From Flavobacteriales bacterium UBA7325 (GTDB lineage Bacteria > Bacteroidota > Bacteroidia > Flavobacteriales_D > Crocinitomicaceae), in contig DKPV01000073.1 in NCBI GenBank assembly GCA_002471375.1, forward strand, positions 1-61,997: 61,997 nt of DNA. The letters run 5' to 3'. The notes under the pieces are model-generated. The model saw only the letters and a program-made list of their open reading frames with translations. It searched no databases and was not told the origin of the DNA. The position numbers were made by a program, and so were the translations under genes. Of the stretch, positions 9,816 through 17,942 are shown in pieces (the stretch's first letter is position 1; each line of letters begins with the position of its first letter).

Positions 9816-10454
9816 ATGGAATTTGATTTACACCATATAAAGAATAATTCATCAAGTATTCATTTAATGGATTATGATGCTTTTGATCCATTATTGGAAG
9901 TCGACCGATTAACGGAGCAAGAAAAATCCAGAATGCTTAGCTTCGGGCATGAAGGCCGTCGTCGTGAATTTGTAGCAACGCGTGTTCTACGTCATTATCT
10001 TTTTGGACTAAAACACATTGATTACGACGAAGTAGGTGCACCTTATATAAGAGGAGAAGGTTATCTTTCAATTAGTCATTCCAAAGGTCTCGTTGGAATT
10101 GCACTAAATTCAGATTACAAACTAGGACTTGACCTTGAAACACCACGAGAAAACATCCTCGATATTTATCCTAAATTTCTCTCAGAGCAAGAGGGCTCAA
10201 TATTCGACTTAGCAAGTAAACCTGAAATTACTAAGGTTTGGTCATGTAAAGAGGCCCTTTATAAGTTAGCTGGCAGAAAAAAGATCATCTTTAAAACAGA
10301 ATTACTCCTCAATAAGGACGACTTGGATAATTGGAATGGGCAAATTGTAAATCCAGATCATGACTTGTTCGTGAAAATGGATATATTTGATCACAACAAC
10401 ACTGTTGTTTCAATAAACTCTGAAGCTGTTGAAAGAATCAATAGAGATATATAA
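9816..10454 (+). CDS. 4'-phosphopantetheinyl transferase, Sfp/HetI type
   Basis: The 212-aa protein carries the Sfp-superfamily motifs: LSISHS (84-89), LGLDLE with the two Mg-binding acidic residues (103-108), and VWSCKEALYKLAG (141-153) with the third acidic ligand (Glu) and the catalytic Lys. It transfers the phosphopantetheine arm of CoA to acyl or peptidyl carrier proteins in the cytosol. No carrier protein or synthase lies in this window. Its 3' end overlaps the next gene (GGGP-synthase family) by 26 nt, so the two are probably translationally coupled. Confidence 0.93.
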   Translation: MEFDLHHIKNNSSSIHLMDYDAFDPLLEVDRLTEQEKSRMLSFGHEGRRREFVATRVLRHYLFGLKHIDYDEVGAPYIRGEGYLSISHSKGLVGIALNSDYKLGLDLETPRENILDIYPKFLSEQEGSIFDLASKPEITKVWSCKEALYKLAGRKKIIFKTELLLNKDDLDNWNGQIVNPDHDLFVKMDIFDHNNTVVSINSEAVERINRDI

Positions 10455-11169
10455 TAGTATTGCCAGTAGAAAGGGACAGATTGCTGTTCTGATTGACCCT
10501 GACAAATGCTCGGACAAAACCAAACTGTCAGAATTATTAAAACGAGCAAAATTTGCCAATGTAGATTTTCTATTTGTTGGTGGAAGTACCGTTTCACAAC
10601 ATGACTTCATTGAAGCCATTGAATTCATCAAACAAAGTTCTTCAATCCCATTAGTTATATTCCCAGGTGCTTCTCATCAAATTTCGAATGAAGCAGATGC
10701 CCTTCTTTACCTAAGTCTAATCTCGGGAAGAAATCCCGACTTCTTAATTGGACACCATGTTCAATCCGCACAGGAGGTTTTTGAGATGGACATCGAGGTT
10801 ATACCAACAGCATACATCTTAATTGATGGCGGGTCAACATCATCGGTAGCTTATGTGAGTCAAACCACCCCCATCCCATCAGATCATCATTCGATAATTA
10901 TGAATACGGCAAAAGCGGGAGTACTTCAGGGAAAGAAATTAATTTACCTTGACGCGGGAAGCGGTGCAAAAAAACCGATTCCTTCTCAAGTCATTTCGCG
11001 TTTACAGGAATTAAACAAGCCTGTAATTGTTGGTGGTGGAATAAAGACGCGTGAAAAAATTGAATCCTTAAAGGAATCAGGTACAAATGTAATTGTCATC
11101 GGAAATCAACTAGAAGAAAATATTGAATTTTTACTTGAAATAGAGGACTACATTAAAACTACCCCATAA
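10429..11169 (+). CDS. Geranylgeranylglyceryl/heptaprenylglyceryl phosphate synthase family protein
   Basis: The TIM-barrel protein (246 aa) has the family landmarks: LIDPDK (21-26), VGGSTVS (50-56), VIFPGA (76-81), SGRNPDFLIGHH (99-110), TAYILIDGGS (127-136), LDAGSGA and a final VGGGIKT phosphate-binding loop. Archaeal and PcrB members join a polyprenyl diphosphate to glycerol-1-phosphate by an ether bond; group II enzymes of this type occur in Bacteroidota, where the end product is poorly understood. No ATG exists before the conserved N-terminus. The start is TTG at 10429 inside the phosphopantetheinyl transferase gene, a 26-nt overlap. Chain length of the prenyl donor cannot be read by eye. 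Confidence 0.9.
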   Translation: MKESIEIYNSIASRKGQIAVLIDPDKCSDKTKLSELLKRAKFANVDFLFVGGSTVSQHDFIEAIEFIKQSSSIPLVIFPGASHQISNEADALLYLSLISGRNPDFLIGHHVQSAQEVFEMDIEVIPTAYILIDGGSTSSVAYVSQTTPIPSDHHSIIMNTAKAGVLQGKKLIYLDAGSGAKKPIPSQVISRLQELNKPVIVGGGIKTREKIESLKESGTNVIVIGNQLEENIEFLLEIEDYIKTTP

Positions 11170-11241
11170 TAACCAACGACTTTCAGCCTTAGCTGCTCAA
11201 TAAATTTATCGAAGATTCAATAATTATTACTAGATTCAACT

Positions 11242-11613
11242 ATGTTAATTAAACGTCTTGCAAGTGCGGCCTTTGCTATTGCTTTCCTAATGGGAATCGT
11301 TTTGTTCACAGGATATGGAAGACAGTATATTTCATTACCCAACGCACGAATTGTCTTCATGATATCTGGCGCAATCGCTCTAGCACTAAACTTATTTTCA
11401 TTTCAGTCAAGCAAGCATAATCCTGTATTCAGCTTCTTTTATTGGGCCGGGAGTATCATCTTGTTTACGGGACTTGTATTCCAGCTAATGGTATGGCCAT
11501 ACAGCCAATACATTGTCTTTACTGGATTAGGAATTACAGGTATTTCATTTTTCTTGACTCCTGAAATGATTGAATCAAAAGATGACGATTCAGAAATATT
11601 AGACTCGCCGTAA
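11242..11613 (+). CDS. Small four-helix inner-membrane protein, unknown function
   Basis: The 123-aa protein has four hydrophobic segments (about residues 8-27, 36-54, 64-84 and 90-107) and an acidic tail (EMIESKDDDSEILDSP). I recognise no domain; the Trp/Tyr-flanked second half loosely resembles GldL-type T9SS motor membrane proteins, but the resemblance is too weak to name it. It follows the GGGP-synthase gene by 72 nt and its stop faces that of nadC with one base between. Confidence 0.7.
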   Translation: MLIKRLASAAFAIAFLMGIVLFTGYGRQYISLPNARIVFMISGAIALALNLFSFQSSKHNPVFSFFYWAGSIILFTGLVFQLMVWPYSQYIVFTGLGITGISFFLTPEMIESKDDDSEILDSP

Positions 11614-11614
11614 A

Positions 11615-12475
11615 CTATTCGTAGACCGCTTTCAATGACATATCCAGACTTTGAAAACTATGCGTCAATGCACCTACTGATATAAAGTGGACACCTGTCT
11701 CAGCATAGCTTCGGATAGTGTCCAATGTAATACCTCCAGAGGCTTCTACTTCATAGTTTGACGGAATAGTTTTAAGGGAATTTACAATTCGCTCTGGTGA
11801 AAAATTATCCAACATAATTCGATCGACATTTCCAACCTCAAGTACTTCGGCTAGCTCTTCTTCATTTCGAACCTCTATCTCTATTCTTAAATCTTTACTT
11901 GTAGACTTTAGGTAGGCGTTTGCATTTTCAATTGCAGGCTTAATACCACCGGCATAATCCACATGGTTATCTTTTAACATTATCATGTCATACAATGCGA
12001 AGCGATGGTTATGACCGCCTCCAATTCGAACTGCCCATTTTTCCATGTAACGTATGCCTGGAGTCGTTTTTCGGGTATCCAAAAGCTTGACCTCTGTTCC
12101 TTCAATCAACTTTACAATCTCATTTGTCTGAGATGCAATTCCACTCATTCTCTGCATGAAATTAAGAACAAGACGCTCAGTTGTTAATATTGATCTTGAT
12201 GGCCCCTTGACGATGTAAGCAATATCGCCATACTTCACCTCTTCGCCATCTTTTATGAAAACCTCAACCTCCAATGAAGGGTCAAATTTCTTAAAAATCA
12301 TTTGGGCAAGTTCAACTCCAGCGATTATCCCATTATCTTTAACTATCAATCTCGCTGTACCAATTCCATCCTGAGGAACACACGATAATGTTGAATGATC
12401 GCCATCACCAATATCTTCTCTTAAAGCAGTTTCTATTATCTCATCAATCATTACTTCGGATATAGTTGTTGTCAT
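11615..12475 (-). CDS. nadC: Nicotinate-nucleotide pyrophosphorylase (carboxylating)
   Basis: The 286-aa protein shows the quinolinate phosphoribosyltransferase signature: EDIGDGDHST (20-29), DTRKTTPGIR (133-142), GGGHNHR (152-158), LKDNH (167-171) and EASGGIT near 243. It converts quinolinate and PRPP to nicotinate mononucleotide, CO2 and PPi in de novo NAD synthesis. Its ATG overlaps the stop of the upstream DUF4783 gene by 4 nt (ATGA), so the two are cotranscribed and coupled. Confidence 0.97.
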   Translation of the reverse strand: MTTTISEVMIDEIIETALREDIGDGDHSTLSCVPQDGIGTARLIVKDNGIIAGVELAQMIFKKFDPSLEVEVFIKDGEEVKYGDIAYIVKGPSRSILTTERLVLNFMQRMSGIASQTNEIVKLIEGTEVKLLDTRKTTPGIRYMEKWAVRIGGGHNHRFALYDMIMLKDNHVDYAGGIKPAIENANAYLKSTSKDLRIEIEVRNEEELAEVLEVGNVDRIMLDNFSPERIVNSLKTIPSNYEVEASGGITLDTIRSYAETGVHFISVGALTHSFQSLDMSLKAVYE

Positions 12476-12858
12476 GCCCTTTCAATTGTTAAACTTTCAA
12501 TTCTAAATTTTGAGTCTGATTTTTTAAAGAAAATCACAACTCTAAATTTTTCATCTTTTTTGGTTATGTAGTTTGCTATTGAGAATGTCCCTCCTGTATC
12601 CTCTTTGCCTTTGAAGGTATATGTAAAGCTATTACCTGGATATTTGGTAAAAAAGTCCTTTAGAACTAGTGTGGCCTGTGGTTGACTATAAACACCCTCT
12701 TTACCTAGAACATTTATGAGAATTTTAGATTTTCCCTTCACCACAATTTCGCGTGCGTTGTTAGCCTCGAAGGATTTTTCAATCGCCGAATATGGAATAT
12801 CACTAGATAAGTTTATCGAAAAAAGTATCGATGTGATAACGGAATAAACGAGGTTCAT
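12472..12858 (-). CDS. DUF4783 family secreted/periplasmic protein
   Basis: The 128-aa protein has a short N-terminal hydrophobic signal-like segment (LVYSVITSILFSINLSSD). The rest is an alpha+beta NTF2-like fold typical of DUF4783, with IEKSFEANNAREI and a terminal FRIESLTIERA strand. The function of the family is unknown; it recurs beside nadC in Bacteroidota. It is transcribed from a candidate TAnnTTTG promoter and coupled to nadC through an ATGA overlap. Confidence 0.8.
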   Translation of the reverse strand: MNLVYSVITSILFSINLSSDIPYSAIEKSFEANNAREIVVKGKSKILINVLGKEGVYSQPQATLVLKDFFTKYPGNSFTYTFKGKEDTGGTFSIANYITKKDEKFRVVIFFKKSDSKFRIESLTIERA

Positions 12859-12883
12859 AGACTAAATTTTAACAGTAAACTTA

Positions 12884-12891
12884 CAAATATA
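12884..12891 (-). promoter_or_regulatory. Candidate -7 box (TATATTTG) for DUF4783-nadC
   Basis: On the minus strand an exact TATATTTG lies 26 nt before the DUF4783 ATG, predicting a leader of about 20 nt. The -33 region shows no clear TTG at the ideal spacing, so this is a half-supported promoter. Confidence 0.4.
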
Positions 12892-12942
12892 GTGCCGAAA
12901 GAAAAACATATTTGCATCACAATTTTTCGATAATTTCGCAAC

Positions 12943-13416
12943 ATGAAAATCAAACTAATTTGTGTTGGCAAGACTATAAGTAAGTACCTAATTGAAGGTG
13001 AAGTGGAATACCTTTCTCGCCTCAAACACTACTGCAACATTGAAAAAATTGAAATTCCTGAATTAAAAAACGCCAAAAAAATGCGGCAAGATCAAATCAA
13101 GAAAGAGGAAGGTCGTTTAATCCTATCTAAGATCGCGCTGGGAGAGCAAGTTATTTTATTGGACGAAGGAGGAAAAACACACACCTCAATAGAGTTCTCA
13201 AAATATCTTCAAAAAAGGTTAAATCAAGGAGGGAAATCAATTGTTTTTATCGTAGGTGGGGCCTACGGTTTTTCGGAAGAGGTCTATTCCAAATCATCTG
13301 GAAAAATAAGTCTCTCAGACATGACTTTTTCTCACCAAATGGTCCGTTTGTTTTTTCTTGAACAACTGTACCGAGGATTCACAATTCTTAAAGGCGAACC
13401 TTATCACCATAACTAA
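12943..13416 (+). CDS. rlmH: 23S rRNA (pseudouridine1915-N3)-methyltransferase RlmH
   Basis: The 157-aa SPOUT methyltransferase is full length. It shows the SAM-binding knot FIVGGAYGFSEEV (103-115), SLSDMTFSHQMVRLFFLEQLYR (123-144) and the C-terminal PYHHN. It methylates pseudouridine 1915 in helix 69 of 23S rRNA on assembled ribosomes. It is divergent from DUF4783-nadC across an 84-nt gap. Confidence 0.97.
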   Translation: MKIKLICVGKTISKYLIEGEVEYLSRLKHYCNIEKIEIPELKNAKKMRQDQIKKEEGRLILSKIALGEQVILLDEGGKTHTSIEFSKYLQKRLNQGGKSIVFIVGGAYGFSEEVYSKSSGKISLSDMTFSHQMVRLFFLEQLYRGFTILKGEPYHHN

Positions 13417-13470
13417 CGTATGTAATTGAACTGGAAGAAATTTTCGATTTAAAAAAGAACTCGTTAAGAT

Positions 13471-14904
13471 TTGAGAACAGACTATTTATCACTTAGCCAG
13501 ATATTGCCTGCATTGCTGTGGATGATCATCTTATTGGTGGTAGCACATCTTTACAGAACTTCAAAAAAAAATGACCCTACTTATAAATACTTCTTACCAA
13601 ACATCTACTTCAAACTAGGTGCAAGCATCTCATTTGCATCTTTTTATGTGTTTGTTTTGGGTGGCGGTGATACTACCGCCTATTACGACGGAGCCCTAGC
13701 ATTAAACAATCTGCTTCTTGATTCCCCTGCCGATTATTATCACCAAATGTCAACCTCGCCTGACTGGAAATATTACACAGTTGACTTTACCTCAAGAACG
13801 GGGTATCCTCCTAGCTGGATATTCAAAGAAGCAGAAGGGTATTTTGTGTGCAAAGTCTTATCTCTGTTCACAATCTTAACATTTAAAAGCTACTTTGCCG
13901 CAACTTTCATAATATCATTTATTGCCGCTTTGGTTAGTCATCAATTATATAGGCTGACACTATCAATGAAGCTTTTCAATACGCGATACCTGGCTCTTGC
14001 AGTACTTTTTATTCCTTCGGTGAATTTTTGGTGTACGGGCGTTTCAAAAGATTCCATAGTTTTAATCTCGCTTCTGGGAACTACTTATCACGTTTTCCTT
14101 CTTTTAGTTCCCGAATACAAGAACAAATTAATTAACTGGGTTATGATTCTCCTATATGTTACGCTAATCTACAACATACGCCCCTTTATATTAATAGCAA
14201 TCAGCTTACCACTTCTCTACGCCATAAGTGCGCGCCTCCTTACGCGAATTGGAATGAACAATTTCATGATTTCCTTAACGAGGACAACCTTCCTTCTGGG
14301 AATCCTTTATTTTGCTGGATCATCATTTTTTAGCCAATCAGAAGATGAGCTCGTTGAAAGCAATGAGCTCATTCAACAAGCCCAAACCATTCAGCAAGAC
14401 TTCAGGAATAATAAAGCTTACGGCGATAAACGCTATGACCTTGGGAGTGTTGAATTCACAGGGGCCGGACTAGTTAAAGTCATGCCGATGGCAATTCTTT
14501 ACGGCATGCTCGCGCCATTCATCTGGCAATCAATTAACCTAACGCTTATTTTAAATGGGTTAGAGAGTATGCTCTTTATCTACCTCTTCTTCATCTTCAT
14601 TCGAAGGGCGCCTTTTAGAAAAATTGCATTTATTCGAAATAATGAATTCTTAACATACTCCTTAATTCTCGTAATCATTCTAGCTTTTTTGACGGGATTA
14701 ACCTCAGGCCTTTACGGCGTGTTAGTTCGAGTTCGAGCACCCTTGCTAATATTCCTAACTCTAATACTCATAATTGATTGGAGTCAAGTCGATCTGCACA
14801 AAAGAAAAAAAAATAAATCCGGCGGTCGGCTTAATCGTCCAATAAGTCGAGCTGTCACTCATAATCAACATGAACTGGACAAGTCACAAATTGAAAAAGA
14901 ATAG
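13471..14904 (+). CDS. Polytopic membrane protein at head of polysaccharide cluster
   Basis: The 477-aa protein has about 9-11 hydrophobic segments, with a large extracytoplasmic loop after the second (DTTAYYDGALALNNL, residues 68-82) and a Lys/Arg-rich cytosolic tail. Its arrangement resembles polymerase or GT-C-like membrane proteins of O-antigen/exopolysaccharide loci, but I find no diagnostic motif. The start is TTG at 13471; no ATG precedes the first membrane segment. Position at the head of a methyltransferase/AsnB/glycosyltransferase cluster suggests a role in glycan assembly or polymerisation (inference). After its stop, 14904-14920 forms a 5-bp hairpin without a T-tract, so read-through is possible. 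Confidence 0.7.
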   Translation: MRTDYLSLSQILPALLWMIILLVVAHLYRTSKKNDPTYKYFLPNIYFKLGASISFASFYVFVLGGGDTTAYYDGALALNNLLLDSPADYYHQMSTSPDWKYYTVDFTSRTGYPPSWIFKEAEGYFVCKVLSLFTILTFKSYFAATFIISFIAALVSHQLYRLTLSMKLFNTRYLALAVLFIPSVNFWCTGVSKDSIVLISLLGTTYHVFLLLVPEYKNKLINWVMILLYVTLIYNIRPFILIAISLPLLYAISARLLTRIGMNNFMISLTRTTFLLGILYFAGSSFFSQSEDELVESNELIQQAQTIQQDFRNNKAYGDKRYDLGSVEFTGAGLVKVMPMAILYGMLAPFIWQSINLTLILNGLESMLFIYLFFIFIRRAPFRKIAFIRNNEFLTYSLILVIILAFLTGLTSGLYGVLVRVRAPLLIFLTLILIIDWSQVDLHKRKKNKSGGRLNRPISRAVTHNQHELDKSQIEKE

Positions 14905-15049
14905 CACGCAAAATACGTGCAATCGGATTTAATCCTCTATTTGATGAGAAAACACCACAAAGCATTACCAAATTAAATTGGTGGAATACTCTCATTTTCT
15001 GGATAAGAATCAGTATCTTGTATTATTACAGTAAAAAAATTTAGTCCAA

Positions 15050-15985
15050 TTGGGATTAATTGAAGAACAAGCGATAATCGACACTTCGGCTATACCGAAT
15101 AATCACACTAATTCAGGCACACACAGCAAGTGCCCGTTATGCGCGTCGCAAAAAATTCAAAGCCTACCTAAATTTAACGGCGCAAGATTGGCATCCTGTA
15201 ATGAATGCTCATTTGTTTTCTCTGAAAGAATACCAACAGGTATTGAGCTTGATCAGTTCTACTGTGAGGAATACGAGGTAACCAGCTTTCTATCGAAAAT
15301 TACAATAAACCGATATAATGAGCTACTTGACCACTTCGAAAAGTATCGAAAAACAAATCGAATTCTAGATATTGGAAGTGGTCATGGCTTTTTTCTAGAA
15401 ACCGCTAAAAAAAGAGGGTGGGAAGTTTACGGCTCTGATTATGCGGCGGGCTGCGTAAATGTCTGTAAAGAAAAAGGAATTGAAATGCATAGTGGTACAA
15501 TGACCCCAGATGCTTATCACCCAGAGATGTTTGATGTAATAACTTCTTTTGAAGTACTTGAGCATGTCTATAATCCGAATGAAGAACTAGGTTACCTTAA
15601 TTCATTTCTACGCAAAGGCGGAATTATGTACGTCACTACTCCAAATTTCAATTCTGTTTTAAGATATAGGCTTGGAGAACAATACGATGTAATTAACTAC
15701 CCTGAGCATTTGACTTATTTTACGCATAAAACTCTGATCAAAGCTTTTGAATCTAAAGGATTCGAGAAGTTAAATGTTCGCACAACGGGACTAAGTTTAA
15801 CGAGATACAGAACAAGTAAAGGAAGGAGTAATCAAGAATACGTTTCTGAGACTTCAGACGATGAACTTCTTCGACATAAAATTGAAAAAAAATGGCATCT
15901 ACGTGCACTCAAAAGCACGACTAATTGGGGGCTAAACTTGTTTAAAGTTGGAGACAGTTTAAAAGGTGTCTTTATTAAAAGATAA
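15050..15985 (+). CDS. SAM-dependent methyltransferase with N-terminal zinc ribbon
   Basis: The 311-aa protein starts with a Cys4 ribbon (C28, C31, C50, C53), followed by a class I Rossmann methyltransferase with motif I RILDIGSGHGFF (104-115) and the FDVITSFEVLEHVYNP motif. Proteins of this build modify sugars or sugar nucleotides in polysaccharide loci. The start is TTG at 15050, with a TAA in frame at 15032 and no ATG before the ribbon. It lies between the membrane protein (145-nt gap) and asnB (52-nt gap). Confidence 0.88.
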   Translation: MGLIEEQAIIDTSAIPNNHTNSGTHSKCPLCASQKIQSLPKFNGARLASCNECSFVFSERIPTGIELDQFYCEEYEVTSFLSKITINRYNELLDHFEKYRKTNRILDIGSGHGFFLETAKKRGWEVYGSDYAAGCVNVCKEKGIEMHSGTMTPDAYHPEMFDVITSFEVLEHVYNPNEELGYLNSFLRKGGIMYVTTPNFNSVLRYRLGEQYDVINYPEHLTYFTHKTLIKAFESKGFEKLNVRTTGLSLTRYRTSKGRSNQEYVSETSDDELLRHKIEKKWHLRALKSTTNWGLNLFKVGDSLKGVFIKR

Positions 15986-16037
15986 AAGAGGTCCACTCAA
16001 ATTTTTTCTCACTTCTAAAATTTATACTTTTACCCAT

Positions 16038-17939
16038 ATGTGTGGTATTACAGGGTTTATTGATTTTAAGAAGACATCTACTGAAGCTGAGCTTCGAAAA
16101 ATGACTTCATCCATAGCTCATCGAGGACCAGACGGAGAAGGGATAGTGCTATTTAGTGATGACCATGCGCAGGTGGGCTTTGGACACAGGCGTCTTGCTA
16201 TTTTGGATTTAAGCGAACACGGTAAACAACCGATGCAATTCGAGAATCTATGGCTTTGTTTTAATGGCGAAATCTATAACTTTCGAGAAATCAAGAAAGA
16301 ACTCATAGAATTAGGGCACAGTTTTAAAGGTGATTCAGATTCAGAAATGATTCTGCATTCATATCTTGAATGGGGAGAAAAGTGCCTGGACAAATTTATC
16401 GGCATGTTCGCTTTCGTGATTTACGACAAAAAGAAAGGACAGGTGTTTTGTGCTAGAGATAGAGCTGGCGTAAAACCTTTCTTTTATTATTGGCATGATG
16501 GATTATTCATGTTTTCTTCTGAGTTAAAGTCTTTTCATGAGCACAACCGGTTTCAAAAAGAAATTGATCGTAATTCAGTAGCTGTCTTTCTCCAATATGG
16601 AAACGTGCCTACCCCCTATTGCATTTTTAAACACTGTCAAAAAATCAAACCAGGACACTCAATCACAGTGTCGTTAGCGCAAAAGAGTATTTCCGAGGAA
16701 AAATACTGGGATGTGTATGATGCATATAACGAACCAAAACTGGACATTTCATACTCTGATGCAAAAATTGAAACTGAGGCATTACTCCAATCTGCCTTCG
16801 AATATCGAATGGTTTCAGATGTGCCCGTAGGTGTTTTTTTAAGTGGCGGCTACGATAGCGTATCTGTTACGGCTCTTCTTCAAAAAGATCGAACAGAGAA
16901 ATTAAAGACATTTACAATTGGAGTTCCAGATCTTGGTCTAAACGAAGCTCCGTACGCAAAAGAAATTGCCGAGCATCTCGGTACGAATCATACCGAAATC
17001 ACCTGTACATTAAAAGACGCTCTGGAACTCATAGAAGATTTACCGTTTAATTACGATGAACCATTTGCTGACTCGTCCGCAATACCGACGACATTGGTCA
17101 GTAAGATTGCTCGACAAGACGTAACCGTCGCACTTAGTGCTGATGCAGGTGATGAAATTTTCGCCGGCTATAATCGTTATGATTACATGACCAGGTACGG
17201 TGCGAAACTTAACAAAATCCCTGGGTTCGTTCGTAAACCTACAGCAGCGGCTATGAATGGAATACCATCCGAATGGCTCCCAATATTGAAGAACAAATAC
17301 AACTTTCATAACCGTTACGAAAAACTTAAGAATGTTCTTCGTGACCCATCTGATCAAAACATTATGTTAAGTCTAAGCCAACAGTTTACTGATGATCAGA
17401 TGGAGAAAATGATGATGGAGAAATTTGAGAAATTGGAAACTGCCTATACAAGTTCTCAATTGAAACCGGAAAACCGAACGGCATTATCCTACATGATGGC
17501 CATAGATTATCAAACCTATCTTGTGGATGACATCATGCAAAAAGTTGATCGCGCAGCAATGTCTGTAAGTTTGGAAGGAAGAGAGCCATTTTTAGACCAT
17601 CGAATCATAGAATATGCTGCTCAACTGCCGGATGAGTTTAAGTACAAAGGTGGTGTAAAAAAGCGCATCCTTCGAGATATTGTCCATCAGTACGTCCCGG
17701 AAAAGTTAATGGATAGACCTAAAATGGGCTTTGCTATTCCAATTGCAGAGTGGTTAAGCTCGGAACTACGGCCAATGGTAGATGATTATATATCTGAAAA
17801 AAACATAGTTGAGCAGGGACTTTTGAATTGGTCAGAGGTAGACAAACTGAAACGAAAGTTCTATGGAGGCAAAAAAGAATACGATACAAAAATTTGGTAT
17901 TTACTAATGTTCCAGATGTGGTACGCTAAGTGGATGTGA
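16038..17939 (+). CDS. asnB: Asparagine synthase (glutamine-hydrolysing), polysaccharide-locus type
   Basis: I place the start at the ATG at 16038, not at 15966, because it gives MCGITGF, exposing the catalytic Cys2 of the class II glutaminase domain (residues 2 to about 210: SIAHRGPDGEG, CFNGEIYN, GDSDSEM). The synthetase domain follows, with the PPi-loop SGGYDS at 269-274. The 633-aa length fits the exosortase/polysaccharide-associated AsnB class. It makes asparagine from aspartate, or amidates a uronic-acid-like substrate in glycan loci (inference). The candidate gene downstream begins 3 nt after its stop. Confidence 0.95.
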   Translation: MCGITGFIDFKKTSTEAELRKMTSSIAHRGPDGEGIVLFSDDHAQVGFGHRRLAILDLSEHGKQPMQFENLWLCFNGEIYNFREIKKELIELGHSFKGDSDSEMILHSYLEWGEKCLDKFIGMFAFVIYDKKKGQVFCARDRAGVKPFFYYWHDGLFMFSSELKSFHEHNRFQKEIDRNSVAVFLQYGNVPTPYCIFKHCQKIKPGHSITVSLAQKSISEEKYWDVYDAYNEPKLDISYSDAKIETEALLQSAFEYRMVSDVPVGVFLSGGYDSVSVTALLQKDRTEKLKTFTIGVPDLGLNEAPYAKEIAEHLGTNHTEITCTLKDALELIEDLPFNYDEPFADSSAIPTTLVSKIARQDVTVALSADAGDEIFAGYNRYDYMTRYGAKLNKIPGFVRKPTAAAMNGIPSEWLPILKNKYNFHNRYEKLKNVLRDPSDQNIMLSLSQQFTDDQMEKMMMEKFEKLETAYTSSQLKPENRTALSYMMAIDYQTYLVDDIMQKVDRAAMSVSLEGREPFLDHRIIEYAAQLPDEFKYKGGVKKRILRDIVHQYVPEKLMDRPKMGFAIPIAEWLSSELRPMVDDYISEKNIVEQGLLNWSEVDKLKRKFYGGKKEYDTKIWYLLMFQMWYAKWM

Positions 17940-17942
17940 AAA

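Noticed and set aside
14904..14920. GCACG-CGTGC hairpin after the membrane-protein gene as terminator
   Set aside because: Five pairs, seven-base loop and no T-tract.
15966..16037. Upstream start for asnB
   Set aside because: It would bury the catalytic Cys that must follow the initiator Met; it also overlaps the end of the methyltransferase gene.
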